A DNA stretch of 64,000 nt from Cherax quadricarinatus (GCF_038502225.1 NC_091312.1:26019911-26083910); one strand, 5' to 3'. Counted from the stretch's first letter, positions 34,176 through 46,095 are shown. Numbers and translations are program-made. Notes: generated by a model not told the origin, from the letters alone.

Positions 34176-37100
34176 TCCCCTCACCCAGCCCTCAACCCAG
34201 CTCTCACCCCAGCCTTCACCCCAGCCCTCACCCCAGCCCTCACCCCAGCTCTCACCACAGCCCTCACCCTAGCCCTCACCACAGCCCTCACCACAGCCCT
34301 CACCCCAATCCTCACCCCAGCCCTCACACCAGCCCTCACCACAGCCCTCACCCTGGCCCTCACCACAGCCCTCACAAAAACCCTCACCACAGCCCTCGCC
34401 CCAGCCCTCGCCCCATCCCTCACCCCAGCCCTCACCACAGCCCTCACCACAGCCCTCTCCACAGCCCTCTCCACAGCCCTCACCACAGCCCTCACCCCAG
34501 CCCTCACCACAGCCCTCGCCACAGCCCTCACCACAGCTCTCACCACAGCCCTCACCCCAGCCCTCACCCCAGCCCTCACCCCAGCTCTCGCCACAGCCCT
34601 CGCCCCAGCCCTCACCACAGCCCTCACCACAGCCCTCACCACAGCCCTCACCACAGCCCTCACCACAGCCCTCGCCACAGCCCTCGCCACAGCCCTCACC
34701 ACAGCCCTCACCACAGCCCTCACCACAGCCCTCGCCACAGCCCTCACCCCAGCCCTCACCACAGCCCTCACCCCAGCCCTCACCACAGCCCTCACCCCAG
34801 CCCTCGCCACAGCCCTCACCACAGCCCTCGCCACAGCCCTCGCCACAGCCCTCGCCACAGCCCTCACCACAGCCCTCACCACAGCCCTCGCCCCAGCCCT
34901 CGCCACAGCCCTCGCCACAGCCCTCGCCACAGCCCTCACCACAGCCCTCACCACAGCCCTCGCCACAGCCCTCGCCACAGCCCTCACCACAGCCCTCGCC
35001 ACAGCCCTCACCACAGCCCTCACCAAAGCCCTCACCACAGCCCTCATAGCCCTCACCACAGCCCTCACCACAGCCCTCACCACAGCCCTCGCCACAGCCC
35101 TCGCCACAGCCCTCTCCACAGCCCTCACCACAGCCCTCACCCCAGCCCTCACCCCAGCCCTCACCACAGCCCTCACAGCCCTCGCAGCCCTCATCACAGC
35201 CCTCACCACAGCCCACACCACAGCCCTCACCACAGCCCTCACAGCCCTCACCACAGCCCTCACCCCAGCCCTCACCCCAGCCCTCACCCCAGCCGTCACC
35301 ACAGCCCTCACCACAGCCCTCACCACAGCCCTCACAGCCCTCACCACAGCCCTCACCACAGCCCTCACCCCAGCCCTCACCCCAGCCCTCACCACAGCCC
35401 TCACAGCCCTCACCACAGCCCTCACCACAGCCCCCACCACAGCCCTCGCCACAGCCATCGCCCCATCCCTCGCCACAGCCCTCACCACAGCCCTCACCAC
35501 AGCCCTCACAGCCCTCGCCACAGCCCTCACCACAGCCCTCACCACAGCCCTCACCACAGCCCTCGCCCCAGCCCTCGCCACAGCCCTCGCCACAGCCCTC
35601 ACCACAGCCCTCACCACAGCCCTCACCACAGCCCTCGCCACAGCCCTCGCCACAGCCCTCACAGCCCTCACCACAGCCCTCACCACAGCCCTCGCCCCAG
35701 CCCTCGCCCCAGCCCTCACCACAGCCCTCACCACAGCCCTCACTACAGCCCTCGCCCCAGCCCTCACCACAGCCCTCACCACAGCCCTCACCACAGCCCT
35801 CACCACAGCCCTCACCCCAGCCCTCACCACAGCCCTCACCACAGCCCTCACCCCAGCCCTCACCACAGCCCTCACCACAGCCCTCACAGCCCTCACCACA
35901 GCCCTCACCACAGCCCTCACCCCAGCCCTCACCCCAGCCCTCACCACAGCCCTCACCCCAGCCCTCACCACAGCCCTCACCACAGCCCTCACCACAGCCC
36001 TCACCCCAGCCCTCACCACAGCCCTCACCACAGCCCGTACCACAGCCCTCACCACAGCCCTCACAGCCCTCACCACAGCCCTCACCACAGCCCTCTCCCC
36101 AGCCCTCACCCCAGCCCTCACCACAGCCCTCACCACAGCACTCACCACAGCCCTCACCCCAGCCCTCACCCCAGCCCTCACCACAGCCCTCACCCCAGCC
36201 CTCACCACAGCCCTCACCACAGCCCTCACCACAGCCCTCACAGCCCTCACCACAGCCCTCACCACAGCCCTCACCCCAGCCCTCACCCCAGCCCTCGCCA
36301 CAGCCCTCACCACAGCCCTCACCCCAGCCCTCACCACAGCCCTCACCACAGCCCTCACCACAGCTCTCACCCCAGCCCTCGCCACAGCCCTCGCCACAGC
36401 CCTCCCCACAGCCCTCACAACAGCCCTCACCACAGCCCTCGCCACAGCCCTCGCCACAGCCCTCACCCCAGCCCTCACCACAGCCCTCACCACAGCCCTC
36501 ACCACAGCCCTCACCCCAGCCCTCACCACAGCCCTCACCACAGCCCTCACCCCAGCCCTCACCCCAGCCCTCACCCCAGCCCTCACCCCAGCCCTCACCA
36601 CAGCCCTCGCCACAGCCCTCGCCACAGCCCTCGCCACAGCCCTCACCACAGCCCTCACCACAGCCCTCACCCCAGCCCTCACCCCAGCCCTCACCCCAGC
36701 CCTCACCCCAGCCCTCACCCCAGCCCTCGCCACAGCCCTCGCACCAGCCCTCACCACAGCCCTCACCACAGCCCTCACCACAGCCCTCACCACAGCCCTC
36801 ACCACAGCCCTCACTACAGCCCTCACCACAGCCCTCACCACAGCCCTCACCACAGCCCTCACCACAGCCCTCACCACAGCCCTCACTACAGCCCTCACCA
36901 CAGCCCTCACCACAGCCCTCACCACAGCCCTCACTACAGCCCTCACTACAGCCCTCACCCCAGCCCTCACCCCAGCCCTCACCCCAGCCCTCGCCACAGC
37001 CCTCGCCACAGCCCTCGCCACAGCCCTCACCACAGCCCTCACCACAGCCCTCGCCACAGCCCTCGCCACAGCCCTCACCACAGCCCTCACCACAGCCCTC

Positions 37101-38503
37101 ACCACAGCCCTCACCACAGCCCTCACCCCAGCCCTCACCACAGCCCTCACCCCAGCCCTCACCACAGCCCTCGCCACAGCCCTCGCCACACCCCTCACCA
37201 CAGCCCTCACCACAGCCCTCGCCACAGCCCTCACCACAGCCCTCACCACAGCCCTCGCCACAGCCCTCGCCACAGCCCTCGCCACAGCCCTCGCCACAGC
37301 CCTCGCCACAGCCCTCACCACAGCCCTCACCACAGCCCTCGCCACAGCCCTCACCACAGCCCTCACCACAGCCCTCACCACAGCCCTCACCCCAGCCCTC
37401 ACCCCAGCCCTCGCCACAGCCCTCACCACAGCCCTCACCCCAGCCCTCACCACAGCCCTCATCACAGCCCTCACCACAGCTCTCACCCCAGCCCTCGCCA
37501 CAGCCCTCGCCACAGCCCTCCCCACAGCCCTCACAACAGCCCTCACCACAGCCCTCGCCACAGCCCTCGCCACAGCCCTCACCCCAGCCCTCACCACAGC
37601 CCTCACCACAGCCCTCACCACAGCCCTCACCCCAGCCCTCCCCACAGCCCTCCCCCCAGCCCTCACCCCAGCCCTCACCCCAGCCCGCACCCCAGCCCTC
37701 ACCCCAGCCCTCACCACAGCCCTCGCCACAGCCCTCGCCACAGCCCTCGCTACAGCCCTCACCACAGCCCTCACCACAGCCCTCACCACAGCCCTCACCC
37801 CAGCCCTCACCCCAGCCCTCACCACAGCCCTCGCCACAGCCCTCGCCACAGCCCTCACCACAGCCCTCACCACAGCCCTCACCACAGCCCTCACCACAGC
37901 CCTCACCACAGCCCTCACCACAGCCCTCACTACAGCCCTCACCACAGCCCTCACCACAGCCCTCACCACAGCCCTCACCACAGCCCTCACAGCCCTCACC
38001 ACAGCCCTCACCACAGCCCTCACCACAGCCCTCGCCACAGCCCTCGCCACAGCCCTCGCCACAGCCCTCGCCACAGCCCTCGCCACAGCCCTCGCCACAG
38101 CCCTCACCACAGCCCTCACCACAGCCCTCACCACAGCCCTCACCACAGCCCTCACCACAGCCCTCACCACAGCCCTCACCACAGCCCTCGCCACAGCCCT
38201 CACCACAGCCCTCACCACAGCCCTCACCACAGCCCTCACCACAGCCCTCACCACAGCCCTCGCCACAGCCCTCGCCCCAGCCCTCGCCACAGCCCTCACC
38301 ACAGCCCTCACCACAGCCCTCACCACAGCCCTCGCCACAGCCCTCACCACAGCCCTCACCACAGCCCTCACCACAGCCCTCACCACAGCCCTCGCCACAG
38401 CCCTCACCACAGCCCTCACCACAGCCCTCGCCACAGCCCTCACCACAGCCCTCACCACAGCCCTCACCACAGCCCTCACCACAGCCCTCACCACAGCCCT
38501 CAC
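34176..38503 (+). repeat. 12-bp minisatellite array (about 360 units) with all frames open
   Basis: The unit is CCCTCACCACAG with two polymorphic sites, CTC[A/G]CC and CC[A/C]CAG, and a 9-bp variant CCCTCACAG. Frames run the whole length on both strands (up to 1562 codons, as SPHH, ALTT, RAVV or CGEG repeats). Each frame lacks stops only because the unit does. The common A/G variant is a CG/CA site, typical of CpG decay, and changes amino acids in the SPHH frame, which argues against protein constraint. A block at 36240-36690 recurs at 37356-37800 with an offset of 1116 bp, exactly 93 units. Confidence 0.96.
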
Positions 38504-38616
38504 TCTTGTTCAGTTAAATTTGTCAGAAATTCAAACTTTTAAGTTTTCATCTTTATTGTTTTTTCTTCTTTGAAAACTGGAACTGTCAGTTGACCTTAAG
38601 TTCTGATCCAAGTTCA

Positions 38617-41600
38617 GTGACCTTTATGGTGTTGAAGCCTTTGTTCTGACCTGACCTTTATGGTGCTGAAGCCTTTGTTCAGACCTGACCTTTATGGTGT
38701 TGAAGCCTTTGTTCTGACCTGACCTTTATGGTGCTGAAGCCTTTGTTCTGACCTGACCTTTATGGTGTTGAAGCCTTTGTTCTGACCTGACCTTTATGGT
38801 GTTGAAGCCTTTGTTCTGACCTGACCTTTATGGTGTTGAAGCCTTTGTTCTGACCTGACCTTTACGGTGTTGAAGCCTTTGTTCTGACCTGACCTTTATG
38901 GTGCTGAAACCTATGTTCTGACCTGACCTTTATGGTGTTGAAGCCTTTGTTCTGACCTGACCTTTATGGTGCTGAAACCTATGTTCTGACCTGACCTTTA
39001 TGGTGTTGAAGCCTTTGTTCTGACCTGACCTTTACGGTGTTGAAGCCTTTGTTCTGACCTGACCTTTATGGTGCTGAAACCTATGTTCTGACCTGACCTT
39101 TGTGGTGTTGAAGCCTTTGTTCTGACCTGACCTTTATGGTGTTGAAGCCTTTGTTCTGACCTGACCTTTATGGTGTTGAAGCCTTTGTTCTGACCTTACC
39201 TTTACGGTGTTGAAGCCTTTGTTCTGACCTGACCTTTATGGTGTTGAAGCCTTTGTTCTGACCTGACCTTTATGGTGTTGAAGCCTTTGTTCTGACCTGA
39301 CCTTTATGGTGTTGAAGCCTTTGTTCTGACCTGACCTTTATGGTGTTGAAGCCTTTGTTCTGACCTGACCTTTATGGTGTTGAAGCCTTTGTTCTGACCT
39401 GACCTTTATGGTGTTGAAGCCTTTGTTCTGACCTGACCTTTACGGTGTTGAAGCCTTTGTTCTGACCTGACCTTTATGGTGTTGAAGCCTTTGTTCTGAC
39501 CTGACCTTTATGGTGTTGAAGCCTTTGTTCTGACCTGACCTTTATGGTGTTGAAGCCTTTGTTCTGACCTGACCTTTATGGTGTTGAAGCCTTTGTTCTG
39601 ACCTGACCTTTATGGTGCTGAAGCCTTTGTTCTGACCTGACCTTTATGGTGTTGAAGCCTTTGGTCTGACCTGACCTTTATGGTGTTGAAGCCTTTGTTC
39701 TGACCTGACCTTTATGGTGTTGAAGCCTTTGTTCTGACCTGACCTTTATGGTGTTGAAGCCTTTGTTCTGACCTGACCTTTATGGTGCTAAAGCCTTTGT
39801 TCTGACCTGACCTTTATGGTGTTGAAGCCTTTGTTCTGACCTGACCTTTATGGTGCTAAAGCCTTTGTTCTGACCTGACCTTTATGGTGTTGAAGCCTTT
39901 GTTCTGACCTGACCTTTATGGTGCTGAAGCCTTTGTTCTGACCTGACCTTTATGGTGCTAAAGCCTTTGTTCTGACCTGACCTTTATGGTGTTGAAGCCT
40001 TTGTTCTGACCTGACCTTTATGGTGTTGAAGCCTTTGTTCTGACCTGACCTTTATGGTGTTGAAGCCTTTGTTCTGACCTGACCTTTATGGTGTTGAAGC
40101 CTTTGTTCTGACCTGACCTTTATGGTGTTGAAGCCTTTGTTCTGACCTGACCTTTATGGTGTTGAAGCCTTTGTTCTGACCTGACCTTTATGGTGTTGAA
40201 GCCTTTGTTCTGACCTGACCTTTATGGTGTTGAAGCCTTTGTTCTGACCTGACCTTTATGGTGCTAAAGCCTTTGTTCTGACCTGACCTTTATGGTGTTG
40301 AAGCCTTTGTTCTGACCTGACCTTTATGGTGCTGAAGCCTTTGTTCTGACCTGACCTTTATGGTGCTAAAGCCTTTGTTCTGACCTGACCTTTATGGTGT
40401 TGAAGCCTTTGTTCTGACCTGACCTTTATGGTGTTGAAGCCTTTGTTCTGACCTGACCTTTATGGTGTTGAAGCCTTTGTTCTGACCTGACCTTTATGGT
40501 GTTGAAGCCTTTGTTCTGACCTGACCTTTATGGTGTTGAAGCCTTTGTTCTGACCTGACCTTTATGGTGCTGAAGCCTATGTTCTGACCTGACCTTTATG
40601 GTGTTGAAGCCTTTGTTCTGACCTGACCTTTATGGTGTTGAAGCCTTTGTTCTGACCTGACCTTTATGGTGCTGAAGCCTTTGTTCTGACCTGACCTTTA
40701 TGGTGTTGAAGCCTTTGGTCTGACCTGACCTTTATGGTGTTGAAGCATTTGTTCTGACCTGACCTTTATGGTGTTGAAGCATTTGTTCTGACCTGACCTT
40801 TATGGTGTTGAAGCCTTTGTTCTGACCTGACCTTTATGGTGTTGAAGCCTATGTTCTGACCTGACCTTTATGGTGTTGAAGCCTTTGTTCTGACCTGACC
40901 TTTATGGTGTTGAAGCCTTTGTTCTGACCTGACCTTTATGGTGCTGAAGCCTTTGTTCTGACCTGACCTTTATGGTGTTGAAGCCTTTGGTCTGACCTGA
41001 CCTTTATGGTGTTGAAGCATTTGTTCTGACCTGACCTTTATGGTGTTGAAGCATTTGTTCTGACCTGACCTTTATGGTGTTGAAGCCTTTGTTCTGACCT
41101 GACCTTTATGGTGTTGAAGCCTTTGTTCTGACCTGACCTTTATGGCGTTGAAGCCTTTGTTCTGACCTGACCTTTATAGTGTTGAAGCCTTTGTTCTGAC
41201 CTGACCTTTATGGTGCTGAAGCCTATGTTCTGACCTGATCTTTATGGTGTTGAAGCCTTTGTTCTGACCTGACCTTTACGGTGTTGAAGCCTTTGTTCTG
41301 ACCTAACCTTTATGGTGTTGAAGCCTTTGTTCTGACATGACTTTTATGGTGTTGAAGCCTTTGTTCTGACCTGACCTTTATGGTGTTGAAGCCTTTGTTC
41401 TGACCTGACCTTTATGGTGCTGAAACCTATGTTCTGACCTGACCTTTGTGGTGTTGAAGCCTTTGTTCTGACCTGACCTTTACGGTGTTGAAGCCTTTGT
41501 TCTGACCTGACCTTTATGGTGTTGAAGCCTTTGTTCTGGCCTGACCTTCATGGATCTGGAATCTTTGTTCTGACCTGACCTTTATGGTGTTGAAGCCTTT

Positions 41601-41782
41601 GTTCTGACCTGACCTTTATGGCGTTGAAGCCTTTGTTCTGACCTGACCTTTATGGTGTTGAAGCCTTTGTTCTGACCTGACCTTTATGGTGTTGAAGCCT
41701 TTGTTCTGACCTGACCTTCATGGATCTGGAATCTTTGTTCTGACCTGACCTTCGTGGTGCTGAACCGTTTGTTCTGACCTCT
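38617..41782 (+). repeat. 34-bp minisatellite array (about 93 units)
   Basis: The unit is TGACCTGACCTTTATGGTGT followed by TGAAGCCTTTGTTC, with a GCTGAAACCTATG variant and others. Stops in several registers and a period not divisible by three explain why no long frame is found. Blocks of variants (for example GTTGAAGCATTTG pairs at 40740-40790 and 41010-41060) indicate multi-unit duplication. The right end contains two units with CATGGATCTGGAATC. Confidence 0.97.
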
Positions 41783-41861
41783 CCCAGGCAGGTCTGAAAC
41801 CAGCCAGAGGATCTAAAGAGATTAATTTTTAGTTCAGTTTTGTTATAGAAACTCTGGCTAG

Positions 41862-42000
41862 AATGGACGACCTCAACAGGCAGTGAACGACCTCACCAGG
41901 CAGTGGACGACTTCAGGCAGTGGACAACCTCACCAGGCAGTGGACGACCTCACCAGGCAGTGGACGACCTCACCAGGCAGTGGACGACCTCACCAGGCAA
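41862..42000 (+). repeat. 20-bp minisatellite (about 7 units)
   Basis: The unit is GGCAGTGGACGACCTCACCA; one unit is shortened (GGCAGTGGACGACTTCA). Confidence 0.93.
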
Positions 42001-42039
42001 CTGACATGCTGAAGACCATATCTAATACAACTTTCCTTT

Positions 42040-42262
42040 TCCTCAGCCACTCTCACTACCTCCTCTTTGAGGAGACGTTTCGCCAGTCAGTGGCTTCGTC
42101 AGTCCAAATACAGGGAAAAAGAACTGTGAAAGGTAAAGAGATTAAACTGATTACCTCATTCTCTTCCTCATCTTTCACTGTTCTTCTCTGCATTAGACTG
42201 AAGAAGCCAAAGCATTTCCTCAGTAAAGATTCCCAAATGTTGCACAAGTGTGTCATTCTTCA
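42040..42262 (-). repeat. PLE-type repeat with consensus-fitting hammerhead core
   Basis: Reverse-strand 42102-42075 reads CTGACGA (fits CUGANGA), an extra A, stem GCCA/TGGC around CTGAC, then GAAAC. All strictly conserved core positions that I can place are present, but the extra A before the stem is non-canonical. To the right, on the + strand, ACTGAAGAAGCCAAAGC and AAAGATTCCCAAATGTTGC, CAAGTGTGTCATTCTTC form the tail seen at 0.8 and 8.8 kb, in inverted orientation. The two may be two repeat ends facing each other. Confidence 0.65.
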
Positions 42263-42445
42263 TCAGCGTTCCGCTGCCCGTCTTGTTGTCTCTTATACTT
42301 CAGGAAATTCATTGTCCTTTAGTACAATTTAACTTGTTTTACCCCATTGAATTTTCTGATTAAGGAGACATTGTCGTACCACAGAGATATATATTAAGCA
42401 AATTTCCTAAATTTGCTTGTAACGGATAAATAAACTGTAGATATA

Positions 42446-42580
42446 AATCCAGATGTGCTCCTGTAAGCCCTTTCGGGGCCTACTTCCTAGGCCTATTGTG
42501 TTTATCCATATGCTCTTGCGCTACCCTCCACAGGATGTATATGGTGTGCACAGTAAACTAGCCACTTCGGTGCCAAATTA
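42446..42580. repeat. dispersed repeat related to window start
   Basis: The segment AAGCCCTTTCGGGGCCTACT ... CTTGCGCTACCCTCCACAGG ... GTGTGCACAGTAAACTAGCC resembles positions 1-50. No coding content. Confidence 0.4.
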
Positions 42581-42834
42581 TGTCTTACCAAAGATCAGTT
42601 CACGGCCTCGGGTTTGTTAGCATCTCCAGGATGCGTCTCGGTTTTCCACTTAACCAGTGAGAAAAGGGGGACAACAGCTGTGAGGAGACTTGTCCAGTCA
42701 GGAATTGAATACAGGTCCATTCAGTTGTGAGTTGAATAATTTATAAATGAACTGCAAAATGTATTTTTTATTAATCTGCGCTTCTTCAGCTTCATCTGTT
42801 TAAAATTAGCCTGACTCAGCAGCTGAAATTCTTT

Positions 42835-43018
42835 CGTCATTACTTACATGTCCTTGCGTCATTATCTGCATGTTCTTAGTCTTCTTGTGTCATTATCTGC
42901 ATGTTCTTGGCCTTTTTGCGTCAACTGCATGTTCATGGTTATCTTGCGTCATTATCTGGACGTTCTTGGTCTTCTTGCGTCATTATCTGCTTGTTCTTCA
43001 CTTTTGCATCATTTGCGT
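42835..43018 (+). repeat. imperfect 31-34-bp tandem repeat (about 5 units)
   Basis: Units share GCGTCATTATCTGCATGTTC followed by TTGGTCTTCTT, with deletions. Confidence 0.8.
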
Positions 43019-43280
43019 CCAGTCTAGAAACCAATTTTTTCCTGCTCTCCACAAGTGGATTGTGAAAGTCATAGTATTTTCATGGAGATCTCGTATTCTT
43101 CAATAAAGTTATCGAGTGTGTACACACTGGTTCACTCTGCGTGAGTATCTAGTCACACTTTCCTTTATTCTTTATTCCACGGTAGCGTCAGCACAGGTGA
43201 CGTGCAACTCCTATGCATAGGTAGAATAATAATTTTTCTCTGTTCCTTTGTAAGACAGACATGTAGAGCAAAATAAGTCC

Positions 43281-43328
43281 TTTTATTATGACGACGTTTC
43301 GCCATTAAAAGGTGAAATGTCGTAATAA
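43281..43328. repeat. short palindrome with a GTTTCGCC / GGTGAAAT core
   Basis: TTATTATGACGACGTTTCGC and GGTGAAATGTCGTAATAA form imperfect inverted arms around ATTAAAA. It resembles a collapsed pair of PLE-type repeat ends. Confidence 0.55.
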
Positions 43329-43433
43329 GAAATGGTTTTCAAGTCTCAGCCATCCTCCTTCAACCTCTTATGTGGGGTTTTCTAAGTTATAGAAGTCCCG
43401 CACCTTTGAGCTCTGTCACATTTAAATAATATG

Positions 43434-43525
43434 TATGTTGTGGAATCAGACATGTTGTGGTACCACAGGTATGTTGTGGTACCACAAGTATGTTGTGGTA
43501 CCACAGGTATGTTGTGGTGTCATTT
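43434..43525 (+). repeat. 19-bp tandem repeat (4 units), self-palindromic
   Basis: The unit is ATGTTGTGGTACCACAGGT and contains the palindrome TGTGGTACCACA. Confidence 0.85.
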
Positions 43526-43726
43526 CTTTGATGTCAGTTTCTGGCATTTACGTCAAATGTTCTCATTTAATTTTAAGACTGGTCGTTTTTTTTTCTTCTT
43601 TTAATCATCTCGTTCGCCAGAATTTTCAATGATGTTTTGGCGAAGATCAACACTGAAGGTCAGTTGGCTTAAAATACTCTACGTGTTTGTGTTTCTCAGA
43701 AAACTGGCAGTGACTGGTATGTATCC

Positions 43727-43827
43727 CGGGTGGACCAGTGACCCCGGAGACCTCGGTGGACCAGTGACCCCGGAGACCTCGGTGGACCAGTGACCCCAGA
43801 GACCTAGGTGACCAGTGACCCGGAGAC
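43727..43827 (+). repeat. 26-bp tandem repeat (about 4 units)
   Basis: The unit is GGTGGACCAGTGACCCCGG then AGACCTC; the last unit is deleted in two places. Confidence 0.85.
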
Positions 43828-43829
43828 TT

Positions 43830-44410
43830 ACGTTAATGTTTTCCAAATAAATCCAGCAAGAAGGACTATTCTTTCTAGCTTTTGCTGTATTACGATGGGC
43901 GACTAAAGTGTCGTAGCATAACGCCGTCACTTGCACTCTGGTGTGATGGAACTTATGTTATTATGAAATTTAAGCAAAAAAGAAACATTTCACTGCATAG
44001 CGACACTCGTCCAGTGATCCAGTTTATCACGACCCAAACTGTTGTGTCACTAACAATGTCAAGTCAGTCCTTGGCAATTAAGAGAGTAGGAATCTACAGG
44101 CATTACTGCCTTTACAGATTTCCTTTGTTTAACTGCAGCAAATCCTGCACATTTTCGTAAAAAAAATTAATTCTAACCTCGGTTACAACTTAACACGGTT
44201 CGTACAAATACTCCCGACTACATTTACAAAGTACTGACACTCTCCATACAAGCTGTATATAGTATTAAGTCTACAGTCTTTTTTTTCTGAGGTACAGTAG
44301 AGGAGTGTGTGTATGCTCCTCGCCACACACTGTATAAGGAAATACAGCGTATCTTGACGTGGAAAGTTCAAAAATTGACGTTGTCAAGTAAGAAATTTTC
44401 CGTAGTATAG
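43830..44410. other. no recognisable feature
   Basis: Intergenic; frames at 43882-44160 (+) and 44183-44371 (-) lack known motifs. Confidence 0.4.
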
Positions 44411-44424
44411 CGGAAGGCGACTAG

Positions 44425-44535
44425 GTTGCCTGCCAACACCAGTCACCACCATCGCCACTGCCACCACTGATGCTACTGACACCAACGTCACTACCACCAA
44501 CAACACCACTACCATCACCATCGTCACTACCACCA
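44425..44535. repeat. imperfect CAC/CCA trinucleotide region
   Basis: Interrupted ACCACC, ATCACC and GCCACT triplets; the valine-rich minus frame is an artefact. Confidence 0.75.
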
Positions 44536-44940
44536 TTACTGACTCATTAATATAACGTATCAAGTAACTAGCAGAAGGTCTGAGCGAGGCACTCCAGCTT
44601 GCCACTGGTGTACGCACCGTCCATGATGGATGTGTCGCTCACCCAGTCATCTTAAGAAGGGCTGGTCTGGATAGTATCTGGAGAGAACACATGGCCACGG
44701 CTCACCCTGGCCCAGGACCACCCTGGCCTGGGTGGTCCTGGCTCTCGGATCAACCTGTTCTCACTACGTTAGTTCTCTTAACATTTCCTGTAAGTACATA
44801 TATCTTTAGAGAATATAAGGTATGGATATGTAATGCAAACAAAGGTCGATTGTCTGTTAGTCTAGGTTATTGCTGTTGGCGGTCCGCTGGCCCACATATC
44901 CATCACAACGATATTGCTTGGCTGCCACATTTGGGGGAGT

Positions 44941-45098
44941 GGGGTTATATCCTTCGTTTTAAATTACTGTGGAATGACCCCCGTGGCAAAGTTTACTCTC
45001 CAGAATATTTCAGCCACGTGATAGGGGCTTCTTGCAGTTCCTGAAGAACACGGAGTTCCATGAGTATGGGCCTGGAACAGAGTGCATGAGCATGCTGT
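44941..45098 (-). pseudogene. internal fragment of the jockey/CR1-like element (upstream of RT)
   Basis: On the + strand, TGGAATGACCCCCGTGG and GATAGGGGCTTCTTGCAGTT, ACACGGAGTTCCATGAGTA, GGCCTGGAACAGAGTGCATG are the reverse complement of the region at 50700-50800 in copy 2 (GCCATGCACTTAGCC ... AACTGCAAGAAACCCC). This part links the endonuclease and RT regions. It is an isolated internal piece. Confidence 0.75.
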
Positions 45099-45401
45099 CA
45101 GTGACTTTCTTTCAAAGTCAAGTGGGGGGTTAGGGTTAAGTCGGAAATTTTGGAGATGTTGACAAAGTTCTGAGTCTCATTCATGATTAATGGTTCAATG
45201 AGCAGAGTCATATTAAAACTAAAATATTTCACACATTTTTTTGCTATCGTCAATGCCAAAATCAGTGCCAAAATCAGTGCCAAAATCCATGGCAAAAACC
45301 ACTGGTTGTTGCTCTGGATTTTGCATATGAGAAGAAGTATTTTGACTTTCTTTTAAATTCTTTAATTGCTTTATAGCTCCCTCTGTCTTTCCTGGACAAC
45401 G

Positions 45402-46095
45402 AGGAGAGAAGACAAGGGGAAGGAGAGAAGACATGGGGAAGGAGAGAGGACAAGGGGAAGGAGAGAAGACATGGGGAAGGAGAGTAGACAAGGGGAAGGA
45501 GAGTAGACAAGGGGAAGGAGAGAAGACAAGGGGAAGAAGAGAAGACATGGGGAAGGAGAGTAGGCAAGGGGAAGGAGAGTAGACAAGGGGAAGGAGAGTA
45601 GACAAGGGGAAGGAGAATAGACAAGGGGAAGGAGAGTAGACAAGGGGAAGGAGAGTAGACAAGGGGAAGGAGAGTAGACAAGGGGAAGGAGAGTAGACAA
45701 GGGGAAGGAGAGTAGACAAGGGGAAGGAGAGTAGACAAGGGGAAGGAGAGTAGACAAGGGGAAGGAGAGAAGACAAGGGGAAGGAGAGAAGACAAGGGGA
45801 AGGAGAATAGACAAGGGGAAGGAGAGTAGACAAGGGGAAGGAGAGTAGACAAAGGGGAAGGAGAGTAGACAAGAGGAAGACGAGAAGACAAGAGGAAGGA
45901 GAGAAGACAAGGGGAAGGAGAGAAGACAAGGGGAAGGAGAGAAGACAAGGGGAAGGAGAGAAGACAAGGGGAAGGAGAGTTGACAAGGGTAAGGAGAGTA
46001 GACAAGGGTAAGGAGAGTAGACAAGGGTAAGGAGAGTAGACAAGGGTAAGGAGAGTAGACAAAGGAGAAGGAGAGTAGACAAGGGAAAGGAGAGA
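45402..46095. repeat. 19-bp purine-rich minisatellite (about 36 units)
   Basis: The unit is AGGAGAGTAGACAAGGGGA (also AGAGAAGACAAGGGGA and GACATGGGGA). Three frames on the minus strand stay open for 217-301 codons because 3x19 = 57 bp has no stop on that strand (STLLPLVYSPSPCLLSF-type 19-residue periodicity). The + strand has TAG in each GTAGAC unit. Homopurine on +, homopyrimidine on minus. No gene inferred. Confidence 0.95.

Noticed and set aside
33854..38573. 1562- and 1534-codon SPHH/ALTT frames as a mucin-like or histidine-rich protein
   Set aside because: Stop-free 12-bp unit; equal openness on the other strand; variant sites are nonsynonymous in the candidate frame and look like CpG decay.
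30040..42000. CRISPR-like array
   Set aside because: Units abut without spacers and the DNA is eukaryotic; these are ordinary tandem repeats.
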